NCBI GenBank assembly: GCA_964498075.1
Contig: CAZCGA010000013.1
Coordinates: forward strand, 1 to 64,000
From: CAZCGA01 sp964498075
Lineage (GTDB): Bacteria > Desulfobacterota > Binatia > HRBIN30
Length of the DNA stretch: 64,000 nt
Reading direction: 5' to 3'
Shown here: one piece after another, positions 50,434 to 59,560 of the stretch
Layout: every line of letters starts with the position of its first letter
Position numbering within the stretch: position 1 is the stretch's first letter
Program-made: the position numbers and the translations under genes
Notes under the pieces: model-generated
Database searches by the model: none
What the model saw: only the letters and a program-made list of their open reading frames with translations
What the model was told of the DNA's origin: nothing

Positions 50434-50485
50434 CGACGCGGCGGCATGATCGCAGGGGGAGCTGGGGCCGAAAGTCCTGAGTGAA

Positions 50486-53400
50486 CTAGCGGCACGTCAG
50501 CACGTTGCCGCCAAAGGAGAACTTGCAGGCTGGCTTCGGACCGCCCGTCGGGTTGAAAGCGCCGATCGCGCATGGTCGCTGACCGCACTGCGCTCCCAGG
50601 ATTGCTGAGACGCGCACCGGCGCCTCGCCGGCCGCGACCTGGAAATCGTTGCCCTTGCCGCGCACGCTGATTGTGAATCGCCCCGGCGTCTTTGCGGTCT
50701 TGTCCCAAATCACCACGCGGCGGATGCCGCCGGCGAGCGTGCCGGCGCTATCGCCGAACGTCCACCGGGTATGGGCCCTATTGACCACCCAGCCCGGAGC
50801 CTTGAGGCCCGGGCGCGCACCGGGCGGTACGGTGCGCGTGAAGAGCGGTACGCCGTTGCTGTCTTCCACCGTGAAGCTGAAGCCTTCGGTCACCGGATCG
50901 ATCGGGGTCTTCGCCACACCCACCTTCACCTCGCCGGACAGCGACAGCGTCTCATCCCCGGAGGGGTCCAGATCCTTGCCGATACGTATCCGCTGTTTGC
51001 CCATCGGCACGCTCAGCGCATCGGCAGGATCAGTGCCCAGATCGACCTCATCGGTATCGAAGGTGCCATCTTCATCTCGATCCAAGGCCGCCCGCCGGCC
51101 GGATCCCGGCGGTACGCAGGTGTACGTCAGCTCTTGCCCGGGCGTGTTGGCGAGGGCGCGCAGGGAAGCGTCAGTCAGAAACAACTCGGAGGCACGATCG
51201 CTCTGGAAGTCCCCCAAGGCGAAGAGCTTCGTCCAGCCGCGCTGCTCACCGGCGACCGTGCCCTTGACGACGACCTCGCATTCAACCTTCGCGGCGCGGG
51301 CAAGCAGGAGATCGATGCGCGGACCCGCGACGGCGGCGTTGGTGCTGGTCAGCGTCACCTGCTGGCCGACGATCGGCGCCAGGTTGCTGTCGAACGCGAG
51401 CATGAACTCATCGACCTGACGGCGTTGGGGATCGCCGCCGGGGAATTGGAAGACTCCCCCATTGTGGAAGGTGAGCAGTGTGTCCACCGCACCGTCGTGG
51501 AGAAAGCCAAAGCCGCGCACTTGATCGCCCATGAAAGGGCCGCCGCCGGAGAAGCCGAACATGCCGACCTTCTGGTAGAGGTTGCGCAGGTGCGGAATCT
51601 TGAGGTGTTGAGGCTCTCCCTCGAAGGTGGAGAAGCCATCGCCGCCGAAGAAGCCCGCCGCGGGGTCCAGACGGTGACATCCGTTACAGTTGAAAACGGT
51701 GTCCGATATCGGTCCGAAAAAGAAGTCGTGCCCCGCTTGCTGGTCGGGTGTGAGCGAGTTGTCCAACGGACGCACCGGATTCGGCGGGTAGGTGACCTGC
51801 AGAATGAAATCCGTGAACGCTTGCATCTCTGGGTCCGTCAGCGGCCCGCTCCGTCCAAGCAGGCCGGCGAACGCGACGTTGAACTTCTTGAAGGCGGCGT
51901 TCTCATCGAGCGGGTTGCCGCCGGTATCGTTGCCGCCGGTGCGGTCGCCGCGCCAGTGCATCGGTCCGTGATTGGCCATCCCACGCAAGCTCTGCGTGGT
52001 CATCGGCCCCTTCATGGGATGGAAGTCCGGATTGCCGAACGGGCCGAGGCGAAATGGATTCGGATTGTTCAACACGACGTCGTCGGGATTCCCTAGGTCC
52101 CAGGCCAGGCTGTCGAAGTCGCCGAAGATGTGGCAGCTGGCGCAGGCGGTCTCGCCGTTGCTCGAGGTCAAGAACGCGTCGTATAGAAAGCGCCGCCCAT
52201 TGACGACGCTGGCGGGCTCGGGGTTATGCAAAGACACGTGCGCCTGCTCGCTACGACTCACGGTATCGACCACCGAGACGGAGTTGTCGAAGCGGGTCAT
52301 GACGTAGAGGCGGCTGCGGGCTTCGTCGAGAGCCAGTCCGCTCGGGCCGCCACCGCTGACGAGGATGTGGTCTGCGGCGTTGGGTACGAACGAATCGGCT
52401 TCGAGCGCCGCTGTGCTGAAGACACCGACCTTACTCGAGCCGAAGGCCGCGACGTAGAGCGTCGCCCCGTCGTTGCTCACGGCCATGCCGAGCGGCGTTG
52501 CCAGGCTGTCGTCCTTCACACCGGCCGGGCTTGGGACAACGCTGTAGTTGATGTGCTTGTTCAGGTGCCGCGGCAGCACGCTGCTGCCGTCGAGGACAGT
52601 GATCCGTGCTTCATGCAGGTGACCACGCACCGTGCTGCCGCCGAAGATGCCGGGCCCTTCGAAGCGCACCTCGTTGCGCGCCTCGCCGTTGGTGACGTAA
52701 ACCCTGCCGCTCACCGGGTTCGCCGCCATGTTGAAAATGATCGTCCCCACGCCGCTGAAGGAGCTCGCTTCCACCGGCGGGTTGGCGGTGGCGTCGATGG
52801 CAAAGACGTCTTTGTCCGGCAGCGAGAAGTGCACCGCATTGCTCCAGTTGCGGCCCAGCTCGTCCTCCCAATGACTGCTCCCGGGGTTGAACTTCACGAT
52901 CAGCCCGGTCTCGGGGTGCGGGATGCCTTGCACGTTCACGTCGGGTCCCGGCGACCCGCCCGGCATCGTTTGGCCACCGACGACGCACGGTCCGGCGCTC
53001 GCACCACCGTCGCAGACCGCGCCTTCAAAGACGGCCGTCGTTTGGTTGCCTGAGTGGAAGACGGCGGCGTAGACGGTGTTGCCGTCCGGGCTGACGGTCA
53101 GTGCCCGCGGCGTGTCGCCGAACAGGGTGACGATGCTGAGCGGCGTGCCGCCGAGCGAGGCGCCGAGGCTGAGGGCATCGAACACCCACACGTCGGCGCG
53201 GTCCACGCCGGGTGTCATCAGCTGCGGGTCGCCGGGACGGTTTTGTCCGCGATGCGCCGTCGTAATGAAGGCGCGGTTGCCGCCCGGACCGGCGAAGACG
53301 ATGTCACGCGGCTCGTCGCCGACGAGCAGGGTGCGGACGACACGCGGCGGTGTCGCCGCCACGTTCACGATGCTGACGCTGTCCGAGAGGTGATTGACGA

Positions 53401-53698
53401 CCCAGACCTCGCCGTTCGTCCGCGCGGCGATGGCAACCGGCTCGAGACCAACCGCTACGGACCCGCTGTGCGTGATGCCGCCCGCGCCGACGGCGAATAT
53501 CTCCAGCCGGTTGTCCGGAGTATTGACGGCGAACAGGCGGGTGCCGTCGGGCGACATGGTCAGCGGACGGACCTGGCCGCTTTCGAACGTGACGAACGAG
53601 CCCGCATGCGCTGGTCCGGCACCGACGAGCCCGCACGACAGCAACAGTAGGCCCGTGGCTCTTCTGAGTGCCGGACAACGCCCGCGTAATCGCATCAT
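50486..53698 (-). CDS. secreted beta-propeller / di-haem cytochrome c protein
   Basis: 1070 aa. A signal peptide ends about AGPAHA. Residues about 30-500 form a YVTN-type propeller (SPDGTRLFAVNTPDNRLEIF, SPDGNTVYAAVFHSGN, LYVMTRFDNSVSVVD). Two haem c sites follow: CASCH near residue 520 and CNGCH near 670, with LKIPHLRNLYQKVGMFGFSG as in the MauG/cytochrome-c-peroxidase family. The last 150 residues contain LDRDEDGTFDTDEVDLGTDP (Ca-binding-like) and a tail ending in CGQRPCAIGAFNPTG and LTCR. A periplasmic or surface redox enzyme is likely. ATG 53698 has GGAGGAGC upstream. Confidence 0.82.
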   Translation of the reverse strand: MMRLRGRCPALRRATGLLLLSCGLVGAGPAHAGSFVTFESGQVRPLTMSPDGTRLFAVNTPDNRLEIFAVGAGGITHSGSVAVGLEPVAIAARTNGEVWVVNHLSDSVSIVNVAATPPRVVRTLLVGDEPRDIVFAGPGGNRAFITTAHRGQNRPGDPQLMTPGVDRADVWVFDALSLGASLGGTPLSIVTLFGDTPRALTVSPDGNTVYAAVFHSGNQTTAVFEGAVCDGGASAGPCVVGGQTMPGGSPGPDVNVQGIPHPETGLIVKFNPGSSHWEDELGRNWSNAVHFSLPDKDVFAIDATANPPVEASSFSGVGTIIFNMAANPVSGRVYVTNGEARNEVRFEGPGIFGGSTVRGHLHEARITVLDGSSVLPRHLNKHINYSVVPSPAGVKDDSLATPLGMAVSNDGATLYVAAFGSSKVGVFSTAALEADSFVPNAADHILVSGGGPSGLALDEARSRLYVMTRFDNSVSVVDTVSRSEQAHVSLHNPEPASVVNGRRFLYDAFLTSSNGETACASCHIFGDFDSLAWDLGNPDDVVLNNPNPFRLGPFGNPDFHPMKGPMTTQSLRGMANHGPMHWRGDRTGGNDTGGNPLDENAAFKKFNVAFAGLLGRSGPLTDPEMQAFTDFILQVTYPPNPVRPLDNSLTPDQQAGHDFFFGPISDTVFNCNGCHRLDPAAGFFGGDGFSTFEGEPQHLKIPHLRNLYQKVGMFGFSGGGPFMGDQVRGFGFLHDGAVDTLLTFHNGGVFQFPGGDPQRRQVDEFMLAFDSNLAPIVGQQVTLTSTNAAVAGPRIDLLLARAAKVECEVVVKGTVAGEQRGWTKLFALGDFQSDRASELFLTDASLRALANTPGQELTYTCVPPGSGRRAALDRDEDGTFDTDEVDLGTDPADALSVPMGKQRIRIGKDLDPSGDETLSLSGEVKVGVAKTPIDPVTEGFSFTVEDSNGVPLFTRTVPPGARPGLKAPGWVVNRAHTRWTFGDSAGTLAGGIRRVVIWDKTAKTPGRFTISVRGKGNDFQVAAGEAPVRVSAILGAQCGQRPCAIGAFNPTGGPKPACKFSFGGNVLTCR

Positions 53699-53939
53699 GC
53701 TCCTCCTGAACCCACGAAAATGTCGATGTATGTTCATCTACCATCGGACCACCGCATACGACAATCCAGATTCGCGCTGCATGTCGAACCGCGAGTGCAT
53801 CCTGGCGAAATTACGGTCTGTCCGTTGCACGCCCCCGCCACCATCGGTCTACAGACCTTCGCCGATCCTTCAACATTCTAGCAGAACTACCGCCGGCAGC
53901 GCTGGTATTTTTCACGCGCTCGCCGCACTATGCGGAGCC

Positions 53940-54713
53940 ATGGCAGCGCAGCATGCGTGGCGCACGGCAATCGTGACCGGGGCGGCGAGCGGGATCGGGC
54001 GATCGTTTGCCGAAACCCTCGCCGGTCAAGGCAGCGTGGTGGGACTGCTCGACGTGTCGGCCGCCGGACTCACGACGGTGGCGGAGGCGATTCGCGGCAA
54101 GGGTGGACGTGCGGAAACGCGCGTCGCGGACGTCAGTGCAGCGGAGCAAGTGCGCGACGCGGTCGCCGAGCTCACGTCCAAACTTGGTGGCCTGGACCTC
54201 GTCGTGCACTGCGCTGCGATCCTCGGGCCCGGGCATTTCGCGGAGCAGACGGCGGAAGCCTTCGAGCGGGTGCTGCGCATCGACCTGCTCGGCACCGCCA
54301 ACGTTGTACGCGCCGCGCTGCCGGCGCTACGGCAGTCGCGCGGCTCGATTGCCTGCCTTGCCTCGACCGCTGCCGTGCACGGTTGGCCGGGGTTGGGTGC
54401 CTACTCCGCCGCCAAGTTCGGGGTGGCGGGTTTCTGCGATGCGGTGCGTCCGGAGCTGGCGCGCGACGGCGTGGCGCTCACGGCGGTGTTTCCGCTGCTG
54501 ATCGACACACCGCTGCTGGCCGGCGCGGACATTCCGCCCATCTTGAAGCAGGGGCGGCGGCTGCCGCCCGCCGCGGTCGTACGGAAGACGCTGGCCGGCG
54601 TGGCGCGGCGGCGCCCGCGGGTTTTCATCCCGGGCAGCGTGCGGCTGGTCGCGGCGCTCCACGGCCTGGCCCCGTCGGTGCTCGATTGGTACGGGCGCCG
54701 GTTTGGGTTCTAA
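53940..54713 (+). CDS. SDR family NAD(P)-dependent oxidoreductase
   Basis: 257 aa, classical short-chain dehydrogenase. The cofactor motif is VTGAASGIGRSFAETLA (TGxxxGxG), followed by NxAG-equivalent HCAAILGPGHF, active-site Ser in ACLASTAAVHG and YSAAK (Tyr/Lys). The NAD-preference Asp after beta-2 (VGLLDVSAAG) suggests NAD(H). The substrate is unknown. ATG 53940 has a short GGAG nearby; earlier in-frame starts lie in sequence without conservation. It converges on the ferredoxin gene across a palindrome. Confidence 0.9.
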   Translation: MAAQHAWRTAIVTGAASGIGRSFAETLAGQGSVVGLLDVSAAGLTTVAEAIRGKGGRAETRVADVSAAEQVRDAVAELTSKLGGLDLVVHCAAILGPGHFAEQTAEAFERVLRIDLLGTANVVRAALPALRQSRGSIACLASTAAVHGWPGLGAYSAAKFGVAGFCDAVRPELARDGVALTAVFPLLIDTPLLAGADIPPILKQGRRLPPAAVVRKTLAGVARRRPRVFIPGSVRLVAALHGLAPSVLDWYGRRFGF

Positions 54714-54730
54714 CGCGGCGCGGTCGTATT

Positions 54731-54829
54731 GGCGAGGCATTTCCCCTCGGTCGCAGACGCAGCCGATGTCGCGCTGCGTCGCGTCGAACGAGCGGACGAC
54801 GCAGCGAACCCGACCGGAAATGCCTCGCC
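54731..54829. terminator. 99-bp nested palindrome between convergent genes
   Basis: The outer arms GGCGAGGCATTTCC (54731-54744) and GGAAATGCCTCGCC (54816-54829) are perfect 14-bp complements. Inner arms CGCTGCGTCG (within 54771-54786) and CGACGCAGCG (within 54795-54806) also pair. Located between the SDR stop and the ferredoxin stop, it can serve as a two-way terminator; its size and nesting also resemble a MITE-like mobile repeat. Confidence 0.65.
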
Positions 54830-54839
54830 CCTACTCGCC

Positions 54840-55193
54840 CTACGTCACCCAGCCCCACTTACGCTTGTTGGCTTCGATCTGCTCCGACGTCGGCTTCGGC
54901 AGCTGCTCATGCTTGCAGACCTCGAAGTCGCTCATCTGCTCCATGATCTTGTAGTTCAGCGGTGAGTCGTCCTTGAACACGTCCGGGACGGCGGCTTCTT
55001 CGAAGATCGTCTGCCACGGGCATTCAGGCTCGCACGCACCGCAGTCGATGCATTCGTCGGGGTGGATGTACAGCTGGTTTGGAAAGGTCGCCGCATCTTG
55101 CCCCGTGTAGCGGTAGATACAGTCGACCGGGCAGACCGCGACGCACGCGGTATCGACACAGTCTCTGCACAGCCGGGTAATAATGTACGTCAT
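54840..55193 (-). CDS. ferredoxin family protein (two Fe-S clusters, 117 aa)
   Basis: The N-terminus is TYIITRLCRDCVDTACVAVC with PVDC, and the second cluster is CIDCGACEPECPW, the Cys spacing of bacterial 7Fe/8Fe ferredoxins. The C-terminal extension of 50 residues (LNYKIMEQMSDFEVCKHEQL) is longer than in small ferredoxins. It transfers electrons in the cytoplasm. The Rrf2-type regulator gene lies immediately upstream on the same strand, 11 bp away, so they form an operon. It is a possible redox partner for the P450 or other oxygenases, but it is not adjacent to them. Confidence 0.9.
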   Translation of the reverse strand: MTYIITRLCRDCVDTACVAVCPVDCIYRYTGQDAATFPNQLYIHPDECIDCGACEPECPWQTIFEEAAVPDVFKDDSPLNYKIMEQMSDFEVCKHEQLPKPTSEQIEANKRKWGWVT

Positions 55194-55204
55194 CGCCTCC
55201 TCCT

Positions 55205-55759
55205 TCAGGCCACTTTGGGAGCGGGTCCCACGCCGCGGGACGATCGAACGCGCAGACGTTGCACCAACCCCTTGCGATCCGCGATGTCGCCGATGGAGAT
55301 GTTATCGAGGTAGTTGCCCAACAGCTCCTGGGCGCCGCTCCACACGTCAATCTGGGTACACACAGATGCAAAACAGCAGAAGCCCTCGCGCCGGTCAACA
55401 CACTCAATCAACGACAGACGTCCCTCGACGCCTTCGTAGACCGCGCGCACCGAGATCTGGGCGGCGGGGCGGCCGAGGCGGAAGCCGCCACGTGCGCCGG
55501 GCACGGAGGCGAGGAAGCCCGCGCCGACCAGGGCGCGCAGGATCTTCGAGAGAAAGTGCGGCGGGATGTTCTGCCGCCGCTGGATCTCGCTGCGCGGGAT
55601 GACGCGTTCGGGCGGCTGCGCCGCCAGGTAGCAGAGGGCGCGGATGGCGTAGTCGACGCGCCGGCCGACGTTCATGATCGAGCTGCGATGGACGTTCAGG
55701 CGTACCGGCGTGCCGCGCTGTCTGAGCTTCGGCAGCGGCTTCTTAGTGGGCAAGACCAT
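55205..55759 (-). CDS. Rrf2 family transcriptional regulator
   Basis: 184 aa as the longest frame. The family start corresponds to MNVGRRVDYAIRALCYLAAQ at ATG 55675, giving about 156 aa; the 28 residues before it are basic and unconserved, so 55675 is probably the true start. The winged helix is followed by GAGFLASVPGARGGFRLGRP. The Fe-S ligand region CVDRREGFCCFASVC contains four Cys, as in IscR/NsrR/RsrR proteins that sense Fe-S status, NO or redox. It likely controls itself and the ferredoxin gene downstream. Confidence 0.88.
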   Translation of the reverse strand: MVLPTKKPLPKLRQRGTPVRLNVHRSSIMNVGRRVDYAIRALCYLAAQPPERVIPRSEIQRRQNIPPHFLSKILRALVGAGFLASVPGARGGFRLGRPAAQISVRAVYEGVEGRLSLIECVDRREGFCCFASVCTQIDVWSGAQELLGNYLDNISIGDIADRKGLVQRLRVRSSRGVGPAPKVA

Positions 55760-55935
55760 CCTCCGGCAACGCCGCAGCGCGGCGCATCAGCTCTGGAACA
55801 TCGAGCATCGGCGCGGAATATAGAGTCCTAAGCTCCGCAATGTCAACGCGCTGCGCGCTGTACAGCGACGCCCTTTATGAGTACTGTGCCGCGCGAACGG
55901 GAGTCTGCGAAGCCACCTGGTGGGAGGGAGGAACC

Positions 55936-56091
55936 ATGGAGAAGGGATCGTACACGTCCGGCCTCATCGGTGCGCTCTGCGGCGTGCTCATCGCGCTGCT
56001 GGCAATCAGCATGGGCGCCGCCAGCGTGCTGATGTTCGGCGGTGGGGACGAGGGCCACGCCGTGCACGGCGGCGCGAGCGAGCATCACTGA
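55936..56091 (+). CDS. 51-aa single-pass membrane peptide with His-rich tail
   Basis: MEKGSYTSGLIGALCGVLIA then LLAISMGAASVLMFGGGDEG, ending HAVHGGASEHH. One TM helix (about 9-33) is followed by a short, His-rich exposed tail. An excellent GGGAGGGAGGAACC site precedes the ATG, which supports real translation despite the size. It is divergent from the Rrf2 gene, sharing a roughly 175-bp promoter region. The His-rich end could bind metal. No family is recognised. Confidence 0.6.
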   Translation: MEKGSYTSGLIGALCGVLIALLAISMGAASVLMFGGGDEGHAVHGGASEHH

Positions 56092-56105
56092 ACGCCGCGG
56101 GCTCG

Positions 56106-56651
56106 CTATTCCTCCGGCACGGCGAAGATCGTCATACCGTAGCCGACGTAGCCGAGCCCTACAGCACGCTGGTAGCCGATCTCTACGCGTTGAAACCTTG
56201 GGGGAGCATCGAGGGTGAAGCTTCCCGGCGGTCCAGTTCCCGTCAGCTCGACGTCGTCACCGCTGATGGTGACTCTCGCTGTCATGGTGAGCGGCGACGC
56301 CGGGTGGAGAGTGCTGACCGATATCGTCCCGACGTTCCCCTGACCTTGGATGAGGTACGGCCCAGCGCTGAACTCCAGGCGGGTGATGCGAAACGAGAAC
56401 CGCGTGTTCGGGGAAGTCGGCTGGTTGCGGACCACCTCGAACGTTCCTCGGAGCGTGTATACGGCGGGCGGGCGCGTCGGCGATGGACCGGAAACTCCGA
56501 ATCGGCTCCCGGTCCGATCGAAAGGCTGCCTTGCCTCCAGCAATCGGTATGTGATGACGCTGGAGGAAGTCTGATTGTCGTTGCCAGATTCATCACCACC
56601 CCATGCCGCGAGGAACAGGAGCGCGAGGATCAGTTTCGGTCGAGCGTTCAT
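56106..56651 (-). CDS. hypothetical exported protein, former lipoprotein signal
   Basis: 181 aa. The N-terminus MNARPKLILALLFLAAWGGD looks exactly like a lipoprotein signal except that the expected Cys (LAAC-GGD) is Trp; TGG differs from TGC by one base. The mature part has beta-strand character (YTLRGTFEVVRNQ, FSFRITRLEFSAGPYLIQGQ, TMTARVTISGDDVELTG) and no recognised domain. The ATG overlaps the stop of the large repeat-propeller gene upstream by 4 nt, so the pair is translationally coupled and probably functions together at the cell surface. Confidence 0.7.
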   Translation of the reverse strand: MNARPKLILALLFLAAWGGDESGNDNQTSSSVITYRLLEARQPFDRTGSRFGVSGPSPTRPPAVYTLRGTFEVVRNQPTSPNTRFSFRITRLEFSAGPYLIQGQGNVGTISVSTLHPASPLTMTARVTISGDDVELTGTGPPGSFTLDAPPRFQRVEIGYQRAVGLGYVGYGMTIFAVPEE

Positions 56652-59494
56652 TCGCAAGGCGAACTCTCTTTGCGGCCTCTGACCCATTGGCGCACGGCGA
56701 ACAGCGCGATCACAACGATTGCGACGAGGCGCGCACGAGCGCCGTGATGCGGCGTCAAGGAGCAGCCGTCGGCGGATGAGCCCGTGTCGGGTGGCATCGC
56801 CAGCGCCGTGAAGCTCGTTCCGTCGCCTCCGTTGAGCTTCAAGACAGTGAAGTCCCAGCGGCCGGGCACGTTCTCCGTGAATCCCGCGGCCACCACGTCG
56901 CCGTGCGCGTCGACGGCGACCTGGAAACCGGCATCGGTCGGAGCGTTGGCGTCGCTGCTCATGCCGTTCACATCGCGCCGCCACTGCTCGATGCCGTCCA
57001 GCGCCGCGAGCTTGATGATGGTGAAGTCGAAACCCGTGGGGTTGAACGTGGTGCCGGTGGCCACGGGGTCGCCCGAGGCATCCAACGCGAGGGAGACGGC
57101 GAGGTCGACATCGCCGCTGCCGTCACGCAACGCGCGCCACAGCTCGGCGCCCGACGCGCCGTCGAGCTTGACGACCGCCAGGTCGAGACTCGTGTTGGCG
57201 CTCGTGATGCCGCCAGCGGCGAGCACGTCGCCGGCGGCGTCGACGGCAACCGCGTGGGCGAGATCGAACCCGTCAGCGCTGCCCTTGAGGGTGGCGCGCC
57301 ACAGCTCCGCTCCACTCTGTCCGGCGAGCTTGATGACCGTGAAATCCGAGCCGGGCCTCGCGTTTTCGAGCGCGCCGCCGGCGATGACGTTGCCGGCGGC
57401 ATCGAACGCGACGGCCAAGGCCTGATCCACACCGGCGGGGGCCGTGCCGGCGATCTCCTGCCGCCACCGCTCGGCGCCGCTGGCGGCCGCGAGCTTGACG
57501 ACGAAGAAGTCGGAGCCGCTGCCGCGATTCTCGATCGTCCCGGCGGCGACGACGTCGCCGCGCGCGTCTACGGTCACGGCGTTGGCGATATCGACACCGT
57601 TCGCCGTGCCGTTGAACAGCTGGCGCCAGATCTCGGCGCCGGTGGTGCCGGCGACCTTGATCACCGCGAAGTCGGAGTGCGTGGTCGCGTTCTCGATCTG
57701 GCCCGCCGCCACCACGTCGCGCCGCAGATCGACGGCTACGGCATTGGCGCGCTCCAGGCCGTCGGCGGTGCCGGTGAGGGTGTACTGCCAGCGGTCGCGG
57801 CCATCGGCGCCGCCGAGCTTTGCGACGGTGAAGTCGGAGCCGGTGTCGACGTTCTGGGTGACACCCGCTGCCACAATGTCGCCCGCGGTGTCGACGGCGA
57901 CGGCGCGCGCCTGATCGTTGCTGGCGATCGCCGTCCCGCTGATCTCACGCCGCCACACCACGGTTCCACTGGCGTTGCCGAGTTTCACGACGGCGAAGTC
58001 ACGACTGGTGCCGGCGTTGCGGATCGAGCCGGCGCTCACCGCATCACCCTGGCGGTCGAGCGCGATAGCGACGGATTGATCGCGGCTGAGGCTGGCACTG
58101 CCGTCGATCAGCGTCCGCCACAGCTCGGTTCCGTTTGTGCCGTCGAGCTTGGCGACCGTGAAGTCGCCGGGGCCCGAACCGATGTTCGCGGTGACGCCGG
58201 CGGCGGCGATGTCGCCGGTCGAGCTGAGCGCCAGCGCGATGGCCGAGTCGCGGCCGGGGGCGCTGCCCTCGATCATTTGGCACCAGACCTCCTGGCCCGT
58301 CGTGGCGGCGAGCTTGGTGACGGTGAAGTGGAGCGCCGTTCCTCCGGAGGGTGCGATCCGGCTGGTGGGAATGGTCCCGGCAGCCACGATGTCGCCTTCA
58401 CCGTCTATGCTCACGGAGGAAGCGCTGAACGCCAAGTCGGTGCAGCGTCCGGTTCCGCGCCACAGCTCCTCACCCGTGGCGCCGGAGAGCTTCACGACGG
58501 CATCCTGTTGCGTCTCCGAAGTCGGGATGCCGCCCACGGCCAGCACGTCCCCGGCCGAATCCACCGTCACAGCGCTCGCGGTTGCAGAATCTGCGGCGCC
58601 GATCTCCTGCTGCCACAACTCTGCACCGCTGGCACCCGCGAACTTGGCAACGAAGAAGCCGCTACTTCCAGTAGCCACAATATCGCCTGCTCGGTCGACG
58701 ACCAGACTGCTGAAGCCGAGCTCACGGGCGATCGTTGCACGCCAGATTTCCCTGCCGTCGAAGCCGGCGAGCTTGACGACCGCGAAGTCTGCACCACGAA
58801 ACTGGCTGTTCACTAGGTAGCCTCCGGCGACGATGTCGCCAGTTCCATCCCAGGCAAGGGCAACCGCACCCGAACCAAGGCCCCCTACCATACCGCGAAC
58901 GACTCGGCGCCAGAGTTCGGCGCCGGTTTCGCCGGAGAACTTGAGCACGGTGAAATCACTGTCACCGGTCTCGCTGTTCGAGGTCCCCCCTGCCGCGACC
59001 ACGTCACCGGCCGCATCGATCACGAGTCCACGCGCCTCATCGGAGGATTCGCTACCACGGCCGCTGATCACTTGGCGCCACAGCTCGCTGCCATCGCTCC
59101 GCGATAGCTTGACGACGATGAAATCCCGAAACGTCTCTCGGTTCTCGACCGCGCCCGCGGCGACAACATCGCCCGCGGCGTCGACCGCAAGAGCGTCAGC
59201 AACATCGACATCTCTGCTTGCTGTACCCTTGATGATGCGGCGCCAGAGTTGAGCACCCGACGCAGCAGAGAGCTTCACCACAGTAAACTCGCGAAGCAGC
59301 GGCGCTACGTTCTCGGTTCTGCCGAGGGCCACGATGTCGCCGGCTGAATCAACCACAACTGACCGGGCACGGTCGTTACTGTCCGTGGCCGTGCCCCGGA
59401 GATCAGTCTCCCACACCAGTGTTCGATTCGACCACACGCCGGCGATCATCCCTCCCGCTAGTAGTACCAGCACCGTTGTCGTTAGTCGGAGCAT
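56648..59494 (-). CDS. 948-aa repeat beta-propeller protein with C-terminal membrane anchor
   Basis: After a signal peptide (MLRLTTTVLVLLAGGMIAGV) come about 14 tandem repeats of roughly 55-62 residues. Their consensus reads AVAVDAAGDVVAAG, then DFTVVKL and G..GAELWR..I.GTA. This is a PQQ-like/SBBP-type propeller, probably two seven-bladed wheels. The C-terminus has DGCSLTPHHG, a TM helix (LVAIVVIALFAVRQW) and a basic end RGRKE, the plan of Cys-containing CTERM sorting tags such as MYXO-CTERM. It is likely surface-displayed. The DNA is strongly self-similar, so the repeat number may vary. Confidence 0.8.
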   Translation of the reverse strand: MLRLTTTVLVLLAGGMIAGVWSNRTLVWETDLRGTATDSNDRARSVVVDSAGDIVALGRTENVAPLLREFTVVKLSAASGAQLWRRIIKGTASRDVDVADALAVDAAGDVVAAGAVENRETFRDFIVVKLSRSDGSELWRQVISGRGSESSDEARGLVIDAAGDVVAAGGTSNSETGDSDFTVLKFSGETGAELWRRVVRGMVGGLGSGAVALAWDGTGDIVAGGYLVNSQFRGADFAVVKLAGFDGREIWRATIARELGFSSLVVDRAGDIVATGSSGFFVAKFAGASGAELWQQEIGAADSATASAVTVDSAGDVLAVGGIPTSETQQDAVVKLSGATGEELWRGTGRCTDLAFSASSVSIDGEGDIVAAGTIPTSRIAPSGGTALHFTVTKLAATTGQEVWCQMIEGSAPGRDSAIALALSSTGDIAAAGVTANIGSGPGDFTVAKLDGTNGTELWRTLIDGSASLSRDQSVAIALDRQGDAVSAGSIRNAGTSRDFAVVKLGNASGTVVWRREISGTAIASNDQARAVAVDTAGDIVAAGVTQNVDTGSDFTVAKLGGADGRDRWQYTLTGTADGLERANAVAVDLRRDVVAAGQIENATTHSDFAVIKVAGTTGAEIWRQLFNGTANGVDIANAVTVDARGDVVAAGTIENRGSGSDFFVVKLAAASGAERWRQEIAGTAPAGVDQALAVAFDAAGNVIAGGALENARPGSDFTVIKLAGQSGAELWRATLKGSADGFDLAHAVAVDAAGDVLAAGGITSANTSLDLAVVKLDGASGAELWRALRDGSGDVDLAVSLALDASGDPVATGTTFNPTGFDFTIIKLAALDGIEQWRRDVNGMSSDANAPTDAGFQVAVDAHGDVVAAGFTENVPGRWDFTVLKLNGGDGTSFTALAMPPDTGSSADGCSLTPHHGARARLVAIVVIALFAVRQWVRGRKESSPCE

Positions 59495-59560
59495 CGACGC
59501 TCTCTGCAGCGCAAGAGCCGGTGCGCAGCTTCCAGCGCTAGCTCCTGCGGTTCCCAGCCT

